Source: Hyphomicrobiales bacterium (GTDB lineage Bacteria > Pseudomonadota > Alphaproteobacteria > Rhizobiales > Xanthobacteraceae). From it: DNA of 64,000 nt. The position numbers and the translations under genes were made by a program. The stretch is taken from positions 186,001 through 250,000 of the forward strand of contig JAFKKG010000008.1 of assembly GCA_017305715.1 (NCBI GenBank), read 5' to 3'. The notes below the pieces were generated by a model. That model made no database searches. It was not told the origin of the DNA and saw nothing but the letters and a program-made list of their open reading frames with translations. This document shows, in pieces, positions 7,854 through 17,251 of the stretch (position 1 is the first letter of the stretch; every line of letters starts with the position of its first letter).

Positions 7854-8501
7854 ATGGCGCAGGCGCAGATCCGACGGCAGCAGATCGAGGACACGCTCAA
7901 GAGCGTCGTCAAGGCGACGCGCGACCTGATCGCGGAGGGCGGATGGTCCGCGGCGCAGATCTCCGTGATTGCGAGCCGCGCCGGGCTCGCCACCGGCTCG
8001 GTCTATCGCTACTTCGATTCCAAGGTCGATCTGTGCGTGCAGGTGCTGTCGGAAGTATCGAAGCGCGAGGCCGAGGTCGCGGCCGGCATCATCGATTCCG
8101 AGGGCGACGCCACCTCGCGGATGCATGACGCGGTGGCGACGTTCGTACGCCGCGCCGCCCGCGAGCCGCGGCTGGCCTATGCCCTGATCGCCGAGCCCTG
8201 CGAACCCGCGCTCGATGAAGCCAGACTCCAATACCGCGATGCGCTCGCCAAGCAGTTCGCGCGGCTGATCGATGACGGCATCCGCCGCGGCGAATTCATC
8301 GATATGCCGAGTGACGTCCTCTCCACCTGCGTCACCGGCGCCATGATGGAGCCGCTGATCCGGCCGCTGGCGCGCGCCACAAGGCCGCGCAAGCAGGAGA
8401 TCGAAGCGCTTGCCGAACAGGTCGCGATCGCCTGCGTTCGCATGGTGCGCGCCACCACGCCGACACTGACCAGCATCAGGAAGACCCGGAGAGCCCCATG
8501 A
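7854..8501 (+). CDS. TetR-family transcriptional regulator
   Basis: About 215 residues with an N-terminal helix-turn-helix (WSAAQISVIASRAGLATGSVYRYF, then DSK) followed by an all-helical ligand domain. ATG 7854 is preferred because the family N-terminus aligns there; ATG 7830 and earlier codons are also in frame and no strong ribosome site decides. The stop overlaps the aidB start (ATGA), so it is the first gene of an operon with aidB, a class II aldolase and a DUF2520 protein. It probably represses this operon through the palindromic site upstream, with an acyl-CoA as a plausible effector (inference). Confidence 0.85.
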   Translation: MAQAQIRRQQIEDTLKSVVKATRDLIAEGGWSAAQISVIASRAGLATGSVYRYFDSKVDLCVQVLSEVSKREAEVAAGIIDSEGDATSRMHDAVATFVRRAAREPRLAYALIAEPCEPALDEARLQYRDALAKQFARLIDDGIRRGEFIDMPSDVLSTCVTGAMMEPLIRPLARATRPRKQEIEALAEQVAIACVRMVRATTPTLTSIRKTRRAP

Positions 8502-10189
8502 ATGCGACGCTCCAGGCCACGCGCGCCGATCATTTGGCACTGACCGTACATTCGGAAACCCATCAGGTTCTGAACCAGGCCAGTCCCTGCAGCGGGTACA
8601 ACGCGTTCACCGGCGATGTCGTTCTGCGCGATATGGTCGCGCGCCATGCGCCGTGGAGCGCGGAAAACGCCGCGGCTGTCGGCGCGCTTGCGGGCGACGC
8701 GCAGGTTCAGGAAGCAGCAAAGCTGGCCAACGAATACGGCCCGCAGTTGCGCAGCCACGACCGCTTCGGCAACCGCACCGACTGGGTCGAATTCCATCCC
8801 TCCTGGCATCAGCTGATGGGACTGGCGTTCGGCCACGGCGTTCACAGCCTGGCCTGGACCACCGCCCAGCCGATGGGCCATTTCGCGCGTGCGGTGCTGA
8901 GCTATCTCTGGAACCAGGTCGAGAACGGCGTCGGCTGCCCGACCGGCATGGCCTACGCCGCCGCCGCGGGTTTTGCCGGCAAGCCCGAATTCGCGCTGTG
9001 GCGCGAGAAGACGATGTCCACGCAGTACGATCCAAGGCGCCTGCCGATCGAGCAGAAGACCGGCGCGGTGATCGGTTACGCCATGACCGAAAAACAGGGC
9101 GGCTCGGATCTGCGGCAGACGCAGACCACCGGCGTGTTTGCCGGCAGCGAAAACGGCGCGCAGAACTATCTGCTGACCGGACACAAATGGTTCTTCTCCG
9201 TCCCGACCTGCGACGGTTTTTACACGCTGGCGCGGACCAAATCCGGCGTCAGTTGCTTCTTTGTGTCCCGCCTGCTGCCTGACGGCCGCAGCAATCGCGT
9301 TTTCGTGCAGCGCCTCAAGGACAAATGCGGCAACCGCTCCAATGCATCGAGCGAAGTCGAGTTCGATCGCACCCTTGCGATGCTGGTCGGCGAGGAAGGC
9401 CGCGGCATCAGCGAGATCCTGTCCCACGCCCACCTCACCCGGCTCGATTTTGCGGTCGGCTCCGCCGGGCTGATGCGCCAGGCGCTGACGCTCGCGATCA
9501 ACCACGCCTCGACGCGCAACGGTTTCGGTCACCGGATGGCCGATTTGCCGATGCAGGCCAATGTGCTGGCCGACCTTGCGCTGGAAAGCGAGGCGGCGAC
9601 GCTTGCCGCCTTTCGGATCGCGCGCGCGACCGACCACATGCACGCCAGCGAGAGCGAACGGTTGCTCGCCCGCGTCGCCACCCCCGTCGTGAAATTCTGG
9701 AACTGCCAGCGCGCCACCAGCTTCGTCTATGAAGCGCTGCAAGTTCACGGTGGCAATGGATTTATCATGGAGAACCCGGTCGCGCGGCTCTATCGCGAAG
9801 CGCCGCTGAACTCGATCTGGGAAGGCACGTCGAACATGATGTGCATGGACGTGCTGCGGGCGCTGAGCCGCGAGGAAGGCGCGCTGGAGGCGTTCATGGC
9901 GGAGGTTTCCGGCGCCGGCGCGGTGGATCAGGCCCATGGAAAATTCCTCTCCGACCTGAACGACGATCTCGGGGCCCGCGTCAATGACGAAGGCAACGGC
10001 CGCGCGATCGTCACCCGCATGATGCTGGCCCTGCAGGCCAGCGAAATGTTGAAGCACAGCCCCGCCGGCGTTGCAGAGCGCTTCGTCAGCTCGCGGCTCG
10101 GAAACCGCCATGCCGGCGTGATCGGTACGCTTTCGAACGGTCCGGACCTCGGCGACATCGTCGCGCGCGCCGCCGTCACCGCCAATTAA
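8498..10189 (+). CDS. aidB: AidB-family acyl-CoA dehydrogenase
   Basis: A 563-residue flavoprotein closely resembling E. coli AidB in motif order: RFHPAWH-like EFHPSWHQLM, GMTEKQGGSD-like AMTEKQGGSD, LTGHKWFFSVP, the LKDKxGNRSNAS stretch (LKDKCGNRSNAS), and a C-terminal LYREAPLNSIWEGTSNMM. In E. coli AidB binds FAD and DNA, has weak isovaleryl-CoA dehydrogenase activity and belongs to the adaptive alkylation response. Here the partners are a TetR regulator, an aldolase and a Rossmann protein rather than alkylation-repair genes, so a metabolic role may be more likely. Overlaps the TetR stop by 4 bases; 10 bases precede the next gene. Confidence 0.88.
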   Translation: MNATLQATRADHLALTVHSETHQVLNQASPCSGYNAFTGDVVLRDMVARHAPWSAENAAAVGALAGDAQVQEAAKLANEYGPQLRSHDRFGNRTDWVEFHPSWHQLMGLAFGHGVHSLAWTTAQPMGHFARAVLSYLWNQVENGVGCPTGMAYAAAAGFAGKPEFALWREKTMSTQYDPRRLPIEQKTGAVIGYAMTEKQGGSDLRQTQTTGVFAGSENGAQNYLLTGHKWFFSVPTCDGFYTLARTKSGVSCFFVSRLLPDGRSNRVFVQRLKDKCGNRSNASSEVEFDRTLAMLVGEEGRGISEILSHAHLTRLDFAVGSAGLMRQALTLAINHASTRNGFGHRMADLPMQANVLADLALESEAATLAAFRIARATDHMHASESERLLARVATPVVKFWNCQRATSFVYEALQVHGGNGFIMENPVARLYREAPLNSIWEGTSNMMCMDVLRALSREEGALEAFMAEVSGAGAVDQAHGKFLSDLNDDLGARVNDEGNGRAIVTRMMLALQASEMLKHSPAGVAERFVSSRLGNRHAGVIGTLSNGPDLGDIVARAAVTAN

Positions 10190-10199
10190 GGAATCCGTT

Positions 10200-11042
10200 A
10201 TGGGCAAGATGGAAGTCATCGCAGTCTCGAAGGTTCAAGCCGCGGTATCGAATGAAGAATGGCAAACCCGCATTCACCTCGCTGCGTGTTACCGCCTGAT
10301 GGCGGCCTACGGCATGACCGACCTGATCTACAACCACATCAGCGCGCGGATTCCCGGCGCGGCCGAGCATTATCTGATCAATCCCTACGGCATGCTGTAC
10401 GAGGAGATCACGGCCTCGAGCCTCGTCAAGATCGACGTCGAGGGCGCCACCCTGCTGCAACCGGACCACGGCTACAACGTCAACGTCGCCGGCTTCTATC
10501 TGCACGCGCCGATCCACAAGGCCCGTCCGGATCTGCAATGCATCATCCACACCCACAGCCGCGCCGGCACCGCGGTCAGCGGATTGCGCGAGGGCCTGCT
10601 GCCGCTGTCGCAGACCGCGATGCGTTTTTTCGGCCGCATCGGCTATCATGATTTCGAGGGACCGGCGATCAGCGGGGCGGAATGCGACCGCATCACCAGC
10701 GACCTTGGGCCCCACGACATCCTGATCCTGCGCAATCACGGGCTGCTCGCCTGCGGCCGCAGCATCCCGCAGGCGTTCAACGCCATGTACTGGCTGGAGA
10801 ACGCCTGCCGCATCCAGGTGGACATGCTGAGCTGCAATCGTCCCTTGTATCAGCCGACCGCCGCCGCGATCGACAATACGGTGACCTGTTTTGCCGGCAC
10901 CGAAATCACGTTGCTGAACGAGGCGGAGACCAATCCCACCCTCAATGAAGACGCGCGCGGTGTCACAGGTGGTTATGGCGGGCTGGAGTGGGACGCCTTG
11001 CTGCGCAAGCTCGATCGCATGGATCCCGCCTTCCGGAGTTGA
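10200..11042 (+). CDS. Class II aldolase/adducin-family protein
   Basis: A 280-residue protein of the fuculose-1-phosphate aldolase/adducin fold. The zinc ligands are visible as HTH at 117-119 (CIIHTHSRAG) and the C-terminal RNHGLLACG with His180. The ATG follows AAGGA by about 8 bases. It lies between aidB and a DUF2520 gene in one operon. Members of this branch are often annotated only by fold; an aldol cleavage of a hydroxy-acid derivative is possible, and the substrate is unknown. Confidence 0.82.
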   Translation: MGKMEVIAVSKVQAAVSNEEWQTRIHLAACYRLMAAYGMTDLIYNHISARIPGAAEHYLINPYGMLYEEITASSLVKIDVEGATLLQPDHGYNVNVAGFYLHAPIHKARPDLQCIIHTHSRAGTAVSGLREGLLPLSQTAMRFFGRIGYHDFEGPAISGAECDRITSDLGPHDILILRNHGLLACGRSIPQAFNAMYWLENACRIQVDMLSCNRPLYQPTAAAIDNTVTCFAGTEITLLNEAETNPTLNEDARGVTGGYGGLEWDALLRKLDRMDPAFRS

Positions 11043-11044
11043 GG

Positions 11045-11926
11045 ATGCAAGAACAAGGACACGGCTTCATCGGCTGCGGCCGCGTCGGCCGCACGCTCGC
11101 GCAAGCCTTCGCGAAGGCCGGTTACCAGGTGACGGGCGCCTGGAGCCGCAAGGCCGCCGATCTGGATTTGATGGCCAAGGAAGTGCCCGGCTTGCAGCCG
11201 CTGGTGAGCGCGCAGGCGGTTGCCGATGCCTGCGACTTCGTCTGGCTGACCGTGGCGGACGATGCCATCGCCACGGTGGCGGACGGCATCGCGTGGCAGA
11301 GGCGGCACCGGGTCGTTCATTGCAGCGGCGCGACCGAGATCCGCGCGCTTCAGAATGCCGCCAGGCACGGCGCCGCGATCGGCGGCTTCCACCCGATGCA
11401 GATGTTCACCAATCCCGCCGTCGCACTGCAGGGCCTGCCCGGTTGCACCGTCGGCGTCGAGGCGGAAGCGGAATTGCTTGCAGCGTTGCAGCAAATGGCC
11501 TCCGACATCGGATGCGTCCCGGTGCAGGTGCCATCAGGGCAGCGCGCGCTGTATCACGCCTCCGCCTATTATGTCGGCCCGTTCCTGATCGCATTGCTCG
11601 CCGAGGGCGCCAATCTGTGGCGCAAGTTCGGGGCGAGCGAGAAACAGGCGCTCGATGCCATGCTGCCGCTGCTGGCGGGCACGCTTTCCGCGGTCCGCGA
11701 TGGCGGTCTCGCCCAGGGCATGGGTGGCTGTGTCGCCCGGGGCGACATCGGAACGGTGCGCAAACACCTGACGGCGCTGGACGGGCACGATCCCGATGCC
11801 GGTCAGCTCTATCGCGCGCTCGCCAAACGCAACATTCCGCTCGGGCTCGCCCGCGGCAGTCTGAGCGCTGCCGCCGCCGAACGTATCGGCGAAGCGCTTG
11901 CTGTCGACACAAAGGCGGATGCCTGA
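11045..11926 (+). CDS. Rossmann-like/DUF2520 domain protein
   Basis: About 293 residues. The N-terminal NAD(P)-binding motif GFIGCGRVGRTLAQAF is followed by a 6-phosphogluconate-dehydrogenase-like fold and a DUF2520 C-terminal helical domain (the GGFHPMQMF region is typical). The start at ATG 11045 is 2 bases after the aldolase stop and has GGAG 8 bases upstream. Likely an NAD(P)H-dependent reductase or dehydrogenase acting with the aldolase. The best-known relatives are ketopantoate/pyrroline reductase-like proteins; the reaction here is not known. Confidence 0.78.
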   Translation: MQEQGHGFIGCGRVGRTLAQAFAKAGYQVTGAWSRKAADLDLMAKEVPGLQPLVSAQAVADACDFVWLTVADDAIATVADGIAWQRRHRVVHCSGATEIRALQNAARHGAAIGGFHPMQMFTNPAVALQGLPGCTVGVEAEAELLAALQQMASDIGCVPVQVPSGQRALYHASAYYVGPFLIALLAEGANLWRKFGASEKQALDAMLPLLAGTLSAVRDGGLAQGMGGCVARGDIGTVRKHLTALDGHDPDAGQLYRALAKRNIPLGLARGSLSAAAAERIGEALAVDTKADA

Positions 11927-11953
11927 GGCGTTTTGCTCCCTGGCCGCTCGCGA

Positions 11954-12358
11954 CTATGCCTGCGGCGGGTAGCGGTCGAACACCGGCAATTCGTGTGCCT
12001 TCTCCATCCAGCCGACGCGCTCGGCGACCTGGATATGCGCCATGACCGGGATCACATCGGGGTCGTCATACGTGCCGCTTTGCACGTCGATGATTCCCGG
12101 CAGCATGTTCGCGTTGATGTAAAACAAACCGGTGCCGCAATTGGCGCAAAAATGCCGCCGCCCGTGTTCGGACGACGCGTAGACCTTGGGCTCGCCCTGC
12201 GTCACCTTGACGGCATCTTCGGCGTACATCGCCCAACCCACCATCGGCGCGCCGGCGTGCCGCCGGCAATCCGCGCAATGACACAGCGCGTGCACGATCA
12301 GATCGCCTTCCACCTGATAGCGGATCGCGCCGCAATGACAGCCGCCGGTAATACGCAT
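11954..12358 (-). CDS. GFA (glutathione-dependent formaldehyde-activating) fold protein
   Basis: A 134-residue zinc protein of the GFA/CENP-V family. Conserved cysteines are CHC at 7-9, CHCADC at 26-31 and CANC at 71-74, which would bind two zinc ions. The ATG at 12358 has AGGAG 8 bases upstream; the longer reading from 12424 lacks one. Most members have no proven activity, so formaldehyde activation is not assumed. Convergent with the DUF2520 gene. Confidence 0.82.
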   Translation of the reverse strand: MRITGGCHCGAIRYQVEGDLIVHALCHCADCRRHAGAPMVGWAMYAEDAVKVTQGEPKVYASSEHGRRHFCANCGTGLFYINANMLPGIIDVQSGTYDDPDVIPVMAHIQVAERVGWMEKAHELPVFDRYPPQA

Positions 12359-12509
12359 CGCCCTGCTCCTGATGATTTGTACGGCCGAGATTATCAGCGC
12401 AGGGATCAGCCGAAACTGCGGCATAAGCGCATTTTGGACTGCGCAGAATTCCGAAGGCGCGTTGCGGAGCGGTTCGGTATGATGACGGCTGCGCGTGGTA
12501 CGCCGGCGC

Positions 12510-13901
12510 TTAAGCCGACTTCCGCACGGCGTTGTCGACCAGCGTCTTGCCGAGCGACCAGATCGCGCCGGGCACCTTGTGGCTGGAGGCGATCACGGTG
12601 TCGAACGCCTTTTCGATCCAGCTACAGTCTTCTTCGGTGATCACGAGCGGCGGCAGCAGCTTGATGGTGTGGCTGCCGTGACCGGACACCTGGGTGAGGA
12701 TCTTGTGATCCTTGAACAGCGGCACGGTGATGAGCTGGCAGAACAGGCCCTTGTTGGCGGTTTCCAGCACGTTCCAGGAGGCTTTCAGCCGCAACGATTT
12801 CGGCGGCCCGAACTCGATTCCGATCATCAGCCCCTTGCCGCGCACTTCCTTGAGCAGCTCGTAGCCGGGCACCATGCGGGTCAGCGCCAGACGAAGTTCG
12901 GCGCCGCGTTTGGCGGCCTGCTCGACCAGCTTTTCGGCCTTCATCACTTCGAGCGTGGCGATACCTGCCGCCATCGCCAGGTCGTTCTTGGCAAAGGTCG
13001 AGCCGTGCACGACGGCGCGATCCATCTGATTGAAGATCTTGTCGAAGATGCTCTTGCGCGTCAGCAGCGCGCCGACCGGCACATGTCCGCCCGACAGCGC
13101 CTTCGCCAGCAGCACCATGTCAGGTTCGACGTTCCAGTGCTCGACCGCCAGGAACTTGCCGGTGCGGCCCAATCCGGTCTGGATTTCATCGGCGATGAAC
13201 AGCGTGCCGTATTTGCGGCACAGCGCCGCCGCGCCCGGCAGAAATTCGTCGGTGGGCAGGTTGACGCCCTTGCCCTGAATCGGTTCGACGATGAAGGCGG
13301 CGACCTGACGCGATGACAGCGCCCGCTCGAGCGCGGCCAGATCGTTGAACGGGATCTGGGTACATCCCGGCAACAGCGGTTCGAAACCACTGCGGAAGTT
13401 CGAATCGTCCATCAGCGACAAGGCGCCGTAGGACAGTCCGTGAAAGGAATGCGAGCAGGAGACGATCCCCGGCCGGCCGGTAGCGCCACGGGCGAATTTG
13501 ATCGCAGCCTCGACGGTTTCGGCGCCGGAATTGGCAAAAAACACCTTGTCCAGATATGGCACATGTTCGAGCAGGCGTTCGGCCAGCACGCCCGCCAGCG
13601 TGGAGACATCCAGTTGCACCAGATTCGGAAAATCGCTGTCGAGCACGCTCTTCAGGGCGTGGCGCAATGCCGGGTGATTACGGCCAATCGCAAAAACGCC
13701 AAATCCGCTCAGTAGATCGAGATAACGGGCTCCATCACGATCGAACAGGTATTGACCTTGACCCTTCTGAAAGCCGACATCGTAGCCAATGGTCTTCAGC
13801 ACGCGGACGAGCTGCTCGTTCAAATGGCGCGCATGCAAGGAACTGCGTTGCGCCTGGCGCTCCGCAAACATCTCGGAAACGTCTAGATTTGAACTTAGCA
13901 T
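12510..13901 (-). CDS. hpnO: Class III aminotransferase, hopanoid side-chain aminotransferase HpnO
   Basis: PLP enzyme of 463 residues. It shows FFANSGAETVEAAIKFA (cofactor phosphate site), DEIQTG with the PLP-binding Asp238 and the Schiff-base Lys267 in LLAKALSGG. In Rhodopseudomonas-like bacteria a class III aminotransferase beside the hpn genes, HpnO, is needed to make aminobacteriohopanetriol from the aldehyde form of the ribosyl side chain. Placement next to hpnN and ispH-hpnH supports that. It could also be an acetylornithine-type enzyme, but the location and the unusual N-terminus argue for HpnO. No strong ribosome site is seen before ATG 13901; ATG 13871 is an alternative. Confidence 0.8.
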   Translation of the reverse strand: MLSSNLDVSEMFAERQAQRSSLHARHLNEQLVRVLKTIGYDVGFQKGQGQYLFDRDGARYLDLLSGFGVFAIGRNHPALRHALKSVLDSDFPNLVQLDVSTLAGVLAERLLEHVPYLDKVFFANSGAETVEAAIKFARGATGRPGIVSCSHSFHGLSYGALSLMDDSNFRSGFEPLLPGCTQIPFNDLAALERALSSRQVAAFIVEPIQGKGVNLPTDEFLPGAAALCRKYGTLFIADEIQTGLGRTGKFLAVEHWNVEPDMVLLAKALSGGHVPVGALLTRKSIFDKIFNQMDRAVVHGSTFAKNDLAMAAGIATLEVMKAEKLVEQAAKRGAELRLALTRMVPGYELLKEVRGKGLMIGIEFGPPKSLRLKASWNVLETANKGLFCQLITVPLFKDHKILTQVSGHGSHTIKLLPPLVITEEDCSWIEKAFDTVIASSHKVPGAIWSLGKTLVDNAVRKSA

Positions 13902-14002
13902 CCGTTACATACGTCGATTGATGGCCATTTCGTCAACTGAAAACGCCCAATGCGGCGTTTTGACCCCCGCTTGGATCGTCTACTTAAGCATAGGTTTGAA
14001 CC

Positions 14003-14695
14003 ATGTTGCACTGCCCAAAAACTGTCGCGCGCAGAATAGTTATTTCGGGATTCATTTTGGCCACAGGTGTTACCTCCTCCGCGCTGGCTGCGGACCCTAC
14101 CGGTGACTGGAAAGTGGCCGACGGCGTGGCCAACATTCGCGTCGCCCAGTGCAACGGCAACATGTGGGGTGCCGTGGCCTGGGAGAAGACACCGGGTGGC
14201 CGGGATACGAATAATCCTGATCCTTCCAAGAAGAGCCGACCGACGATCGGCATGGCGATCCTGATCGACATGAAGAAGAAGCCCGGCGTCGATGCGTGGG
14301 AAGGCCAAGTCTACAACGCCAAGGATGGACAGCTCTATAGCTCGACCATCAAGCCAATTGGTACCGACCAGCTCGAGATTCAAGGCTGCGTGCTCGGCTT
14401 CCTCTGCGGCGGCGAGACCTGGACCCGTGTCGGACCGCCGATCCCCACCAGCCCGTCCAACAGCATGGCCAACAGCACGGCCAAGGGTGCAGCCAAAAAT
14501 CCGCCAGCACCGAAGGCGGGCGCCTCGGCGACCGCGCCGGGTCTGACGCCGGCGCCGGGCGCGCCGACAGCGGCTGGCGCGGCGAAGACCACGGTGCCCC
14601 CGGCGCAGAAGCCTGCCGCCGGCCAGAAACAGGCAGCCGCCGATTCCATCGGCGATATCTGCCTACTCCCCGATGTCGCGCGGTTTGCCCATTAG
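14003..14695 (+). CDS. DUF2147 secreted protein
   Basis: A 230-residue exported protein. The signal sequence (basic VARR, then hydrophobic IVISGFILATGVTSSALA) is followed by a DUF2147 domain (about 31-145; GDWKVADGVANIRVAQC opens it). The last 85 residues are an Ala/Pro/Thr-rich linker-like tail. It runs against hpnN and overlaps its 3' end by 33 bases. Periplasmic. DUF2147 has no assigned activity; the position beside the hopanoid exporter is suggestive but not proof of a shared role. Confidence 0.82.
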   Translation: MLHCPKTVARRIVISGFILATGVTSSALAADPTGDWKVADGVANIRVAQCNGNMWGAVAWEKTPGGRDTNNPDPSKKSRPTIGMAILIDMKKKPGVDAWEGQVYNAKDGQLYSSTIKPIGTDQLEIQGCVLGFLCGGETWTRVGPPIPTSPSNSMANSTAKGAAKNPPAPKAGASATAPGLTPAPGAPTAAGAAKTTVPPAQKPAAGQKQAAADSIGDICLLPDVARFAH

Positions 14696-17251
14696 CGCAG
14701 GTTGGAACAGCAGCACCGCGGCCAATGTGGTGACCAGCGACAGCGCCAGCAATTTGCCCATGCTGGCGGTACCGGGATGACTGGACAGCCACAGGCTTCC
14801 GAAAGCCGTGGCAGTCGTCAATGCGCTGAAAAAGATCGCGCGCGTCAGGCTGGTCTGCAGCAGATTCGTTCTGCCCGAGCGCCATGCGGTCACATAATAG
14901 ATCTTGAAGGCGACGCCGATGCCGAGCATCAGCGGCCACGCGACGATATTGGCGAAATTCAGCGGCAGCCCGATCAGCACGCAGATCTCCATCGTCACGG
15001 CGCCGGCCACCAGCAGCGGCACCAGCGTCAGCAGCACGTCGGTGATCCGCCGCAGCGCCAGCCATAGCAAGACGCTGATCACGATCAGCGCCCAGATGCC
15101 GGCATGGATGAAGGCCCGCACGACGACGTCACCGGATTTCAGAATCGAAATCGGGCCGCCGATCGCATTCGGCTCGGCCGCCAGCACGGCATCGGCAAAC
15201 CTGCGGAGATTGTCGTTGTCGTTGGGATCGCCCTTCGGCAGCGCCTCGACGCGCATCAGGCCGTCCTTGGTTTTCCAGCCGTCGACGAGTTCGGGCGGCA
15301 GCGTCTTCAGGGTGACGGGCTGGGCCTGCATCGTGTTCTTGAGCTGGTCGAAGGTTATCTTGAGCGGTACGACGAAAATGCCCTGCGCCTTGTCGCGAAC
15401 GGCTTGCGTCGATTCGGCAAGCTTCGACAGCGCGTCCGCCAGCCGCCGCGCCGCGACGGCGCCCGGACTCTTGCCGTCGCCGGCGCTCTTGCGCAGGCTA
15501 TCGACGGAACTCTTCAGCGCATCGACGTTCTCCGCATCGGTCGGCGCCGCATCGACGGAGTCCGGATTGAGCGCGGGACCAACCACCTTGGCGGCCTGCG
15601 CGATCAGCTTCAGTTTCGCCGGCTGATCCTCCGGCACGAAACTGTCGAGCGACATCACGCGAAGCACTTCCGGCACCTTCTCCAGCTTCGCCTCGATCTT
15701 CTTGGCGTCAGCTTCGGAATTCGTCATCACATTGATGGCGTTGGCGCCGGTGTTCGGATCCTTGCGCAGGTCGAGGAAGGTCGCGATCGACTCCACCTTC
15801 GAATTGCGCAGATTGATCGGGTTGAAGTCGAACTTCATGAAATAGAGCAGCGGCAGGCCGGCTACCGCGATCAGGAGCGTGCCGACGATGATGATGACGC
15901 GATGCCGCTCCAGGAAATCATCGACCGGCGCCAGGAACGCGTAGCCGACCGCGTCGCTTTCACCGGGAGGATTGAGCAGCGTCAACAGCGCCGGCAACGT
16001 CGTGATGCTGGTGAGGAACGCCACCAGCATGCCGGCGCCGGCGATCTTGCCGAGTTCGGAAATGCCCTGATAGTCGGTCGGCAGGAAGCACAGGAAACCC
16101 GCGGCGGTCGCCATCGCCGCCAGCGACAGCGGCACCGCCGAGCGGTTGGCCGCGCTCTCCAGCGCCAGCCTGAGATCGTCGTTCTTGAAGCGCTCCGAAC
16201 GGTAGCGGACGCTGAACTGGATGCCGAAATCCACGCCGAGGCCGACGAACAGCACGGCGAACGCGACCGACAGCAGATTGAGCGATCCGACCATCATCAG
16301 GCCGATCGCCGTGGTGATGGCAAGGCCGACGAACAGATTCACGAACACCGCGAAGATGATCTTCGCCGAGTGCAGCGCCATCCACAGAATCACCAGAACG
16401 ATGAGGACGGTGCCGATGCCGTTGACGATGGCGCCGTCCTGCACGGTGGCGTATTCCTCGTTGGCGATCGGAACCGGACCGGTCAGCCGCACGCGCGCGC
16501 CGTACTCTCCGGCAAAATTGAGCGCCTTGGCCGCCTCGCGGATCGCATCGGTGGCATCCTTGCCGGGCTCGAGCGCGTTGAAATCGAGCTTCGGCTTGAA
16601 CTCGATGAAGGCCCGCTTGTCGGAATCGGTCAGCGGCTTGTCGCTGACGAGTTCGCGCCAGGAGAACGTCGCCGATCCCTTGTTCAGGACGTCCTCGACC
16701 GTCTGCGAAATCAGGTTGAAGGGGCGTTCCGTGCTGTCGAGCTTGACCTGGCCGCGCTTGATGCCGGCAAGGCCGGTTTCCAGCGCGCCGGTCAAACCGC
16801 GGATCGAGGGATCGCCGGCCATGATTTCGATCAGGGGTGCCGCGGCCTGGAGCTGCCCGGTCACCTTGCCGACCTCTTCCGCCGGCAGGAACAACAGTCC
16901 GTTCCTCTCGAAGAATTCGCCGGAACCGAGCGGCTGGACGGACTCGAAATTGTTGGTGTCGCCCGCCAGCTTGGCAGCAAGCGCCTTGGCCGCCGCGCTG
17001 GTCAGTTCGGGCGTCGGCCCCTCGACCACGGCCAGGATCAGTCGTTCGCGGTCAAACGCCTTTTCGAACTGGTTGTCGCGCTTGCGCCAGTCGAGATCCG
17101 GAGAGATCAGCTTGTTGATATCGGTGTTGATCGAGAAATTGTGGGCCGTGTAAACGCCCGCCCCGATCGCAAGGATCAGCGAGAAAATGACGACAAGGGG
17201 GGCAAAGCGCGTGCAATTTCTAACAATCGAGACAACCAGGCTGGTCAGCAC
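14663..17251 (-). CDS. hpnN: Hopanoid-associated RND/MMPL transporter HpnN
   Basis: An 862-residue inner-membrane transporter with the RND duplication: a first hydrophobic helix near 18-40, a large periplasmic domain, a cluster of helices near 280-440 (starting NGIGTVLIVLVILWMALHSA), a second helix near 470 with another periplasmic domain, and a C-terminal helix cluster from about 715. In R. palustris and Burkholderia HpnN is needed to move hopanoids to the outer membrane. The start is GTG 17251; a nearby ATG is out of frame. Divergent from ispH-hpnH across a 446-base control region. Confidence 0.9.
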   Translation of the reverse strand: MLTSLVVSIVRNCTRFAPLVVIFSLILAIGAGVYTAHNFSINTDINKLISPDLDWRKRDNQFEKAFDRERLILAVVEGPTPELTSAAAKALAAKLAGDTNNFESVQPLGSGEFFERNGLLFLPAEEVGKVTGQLQAAAPLIEIMAGDPSIRGLTGALETGLAGIKRGQVKLDSTERPFNLISQTVEDVLNKGSATFSWRELVSDKPLTDSDKRAFIEFKPKLDFNALEPGKDATDAIREAAKALNFAGEYGARVRLTGPVPIANEEYATVQDGAIVNGIGTVLIVLVILWMALHSAKIIFAVFVNLFVGLAITTAIGLMMVGSLNLLSVAFAVLFVGLGVDFGIQFSVRYRSERFKNDDLRLALESAANRSAVPLSLAAMATAAGFLCFLPTDYQGISELGKIAGAGMLVAFLTSITTLPALLTLLNPPGESDAVGYAFLAPVDDFLERHRVIIIVGTLLIAVAGLPLLYFMKFDFNPINLRNSKVESIATFLDLRKDPNTGANAINVMTNSEADAKKIEAKLEKVPEVLRVMSLDSFVPEDQPAKLKLIAQAAKVVGPALNPDSVDAAPTDAENVDALKSSVDSLRKSAGDGKSPGAVAARRLADALSKLAESTQAVRDKAQGIFVVPLKITFDQLKNTMQAQPVTLKTLPPELVDGWKTKDGLMRVEALPKGDPNDNDNLRRFADAVLAAEPNAIGGPISILKSGDVVVRAFIHAGIWALIVISVLLWLALRRITDVLLTLVPLLVAGAVTMEICVLIGLPLNFANIVAWPLMLGIGVAFKIYYVTAWRSGRTNLLQTSLTRAIFFSALTTATAFGSLWLSSHPGTASMGKLLALSLVTTLAAVLLFQPALMGKPRDIGE

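Noticed and set aside
8177-10219. 680-codon open frame antisense to aidB
   Set aside because: High-GC third-position effect; aidB on the plus strand has full family similarity and a coupled start, while this frame has no recognisable domain.
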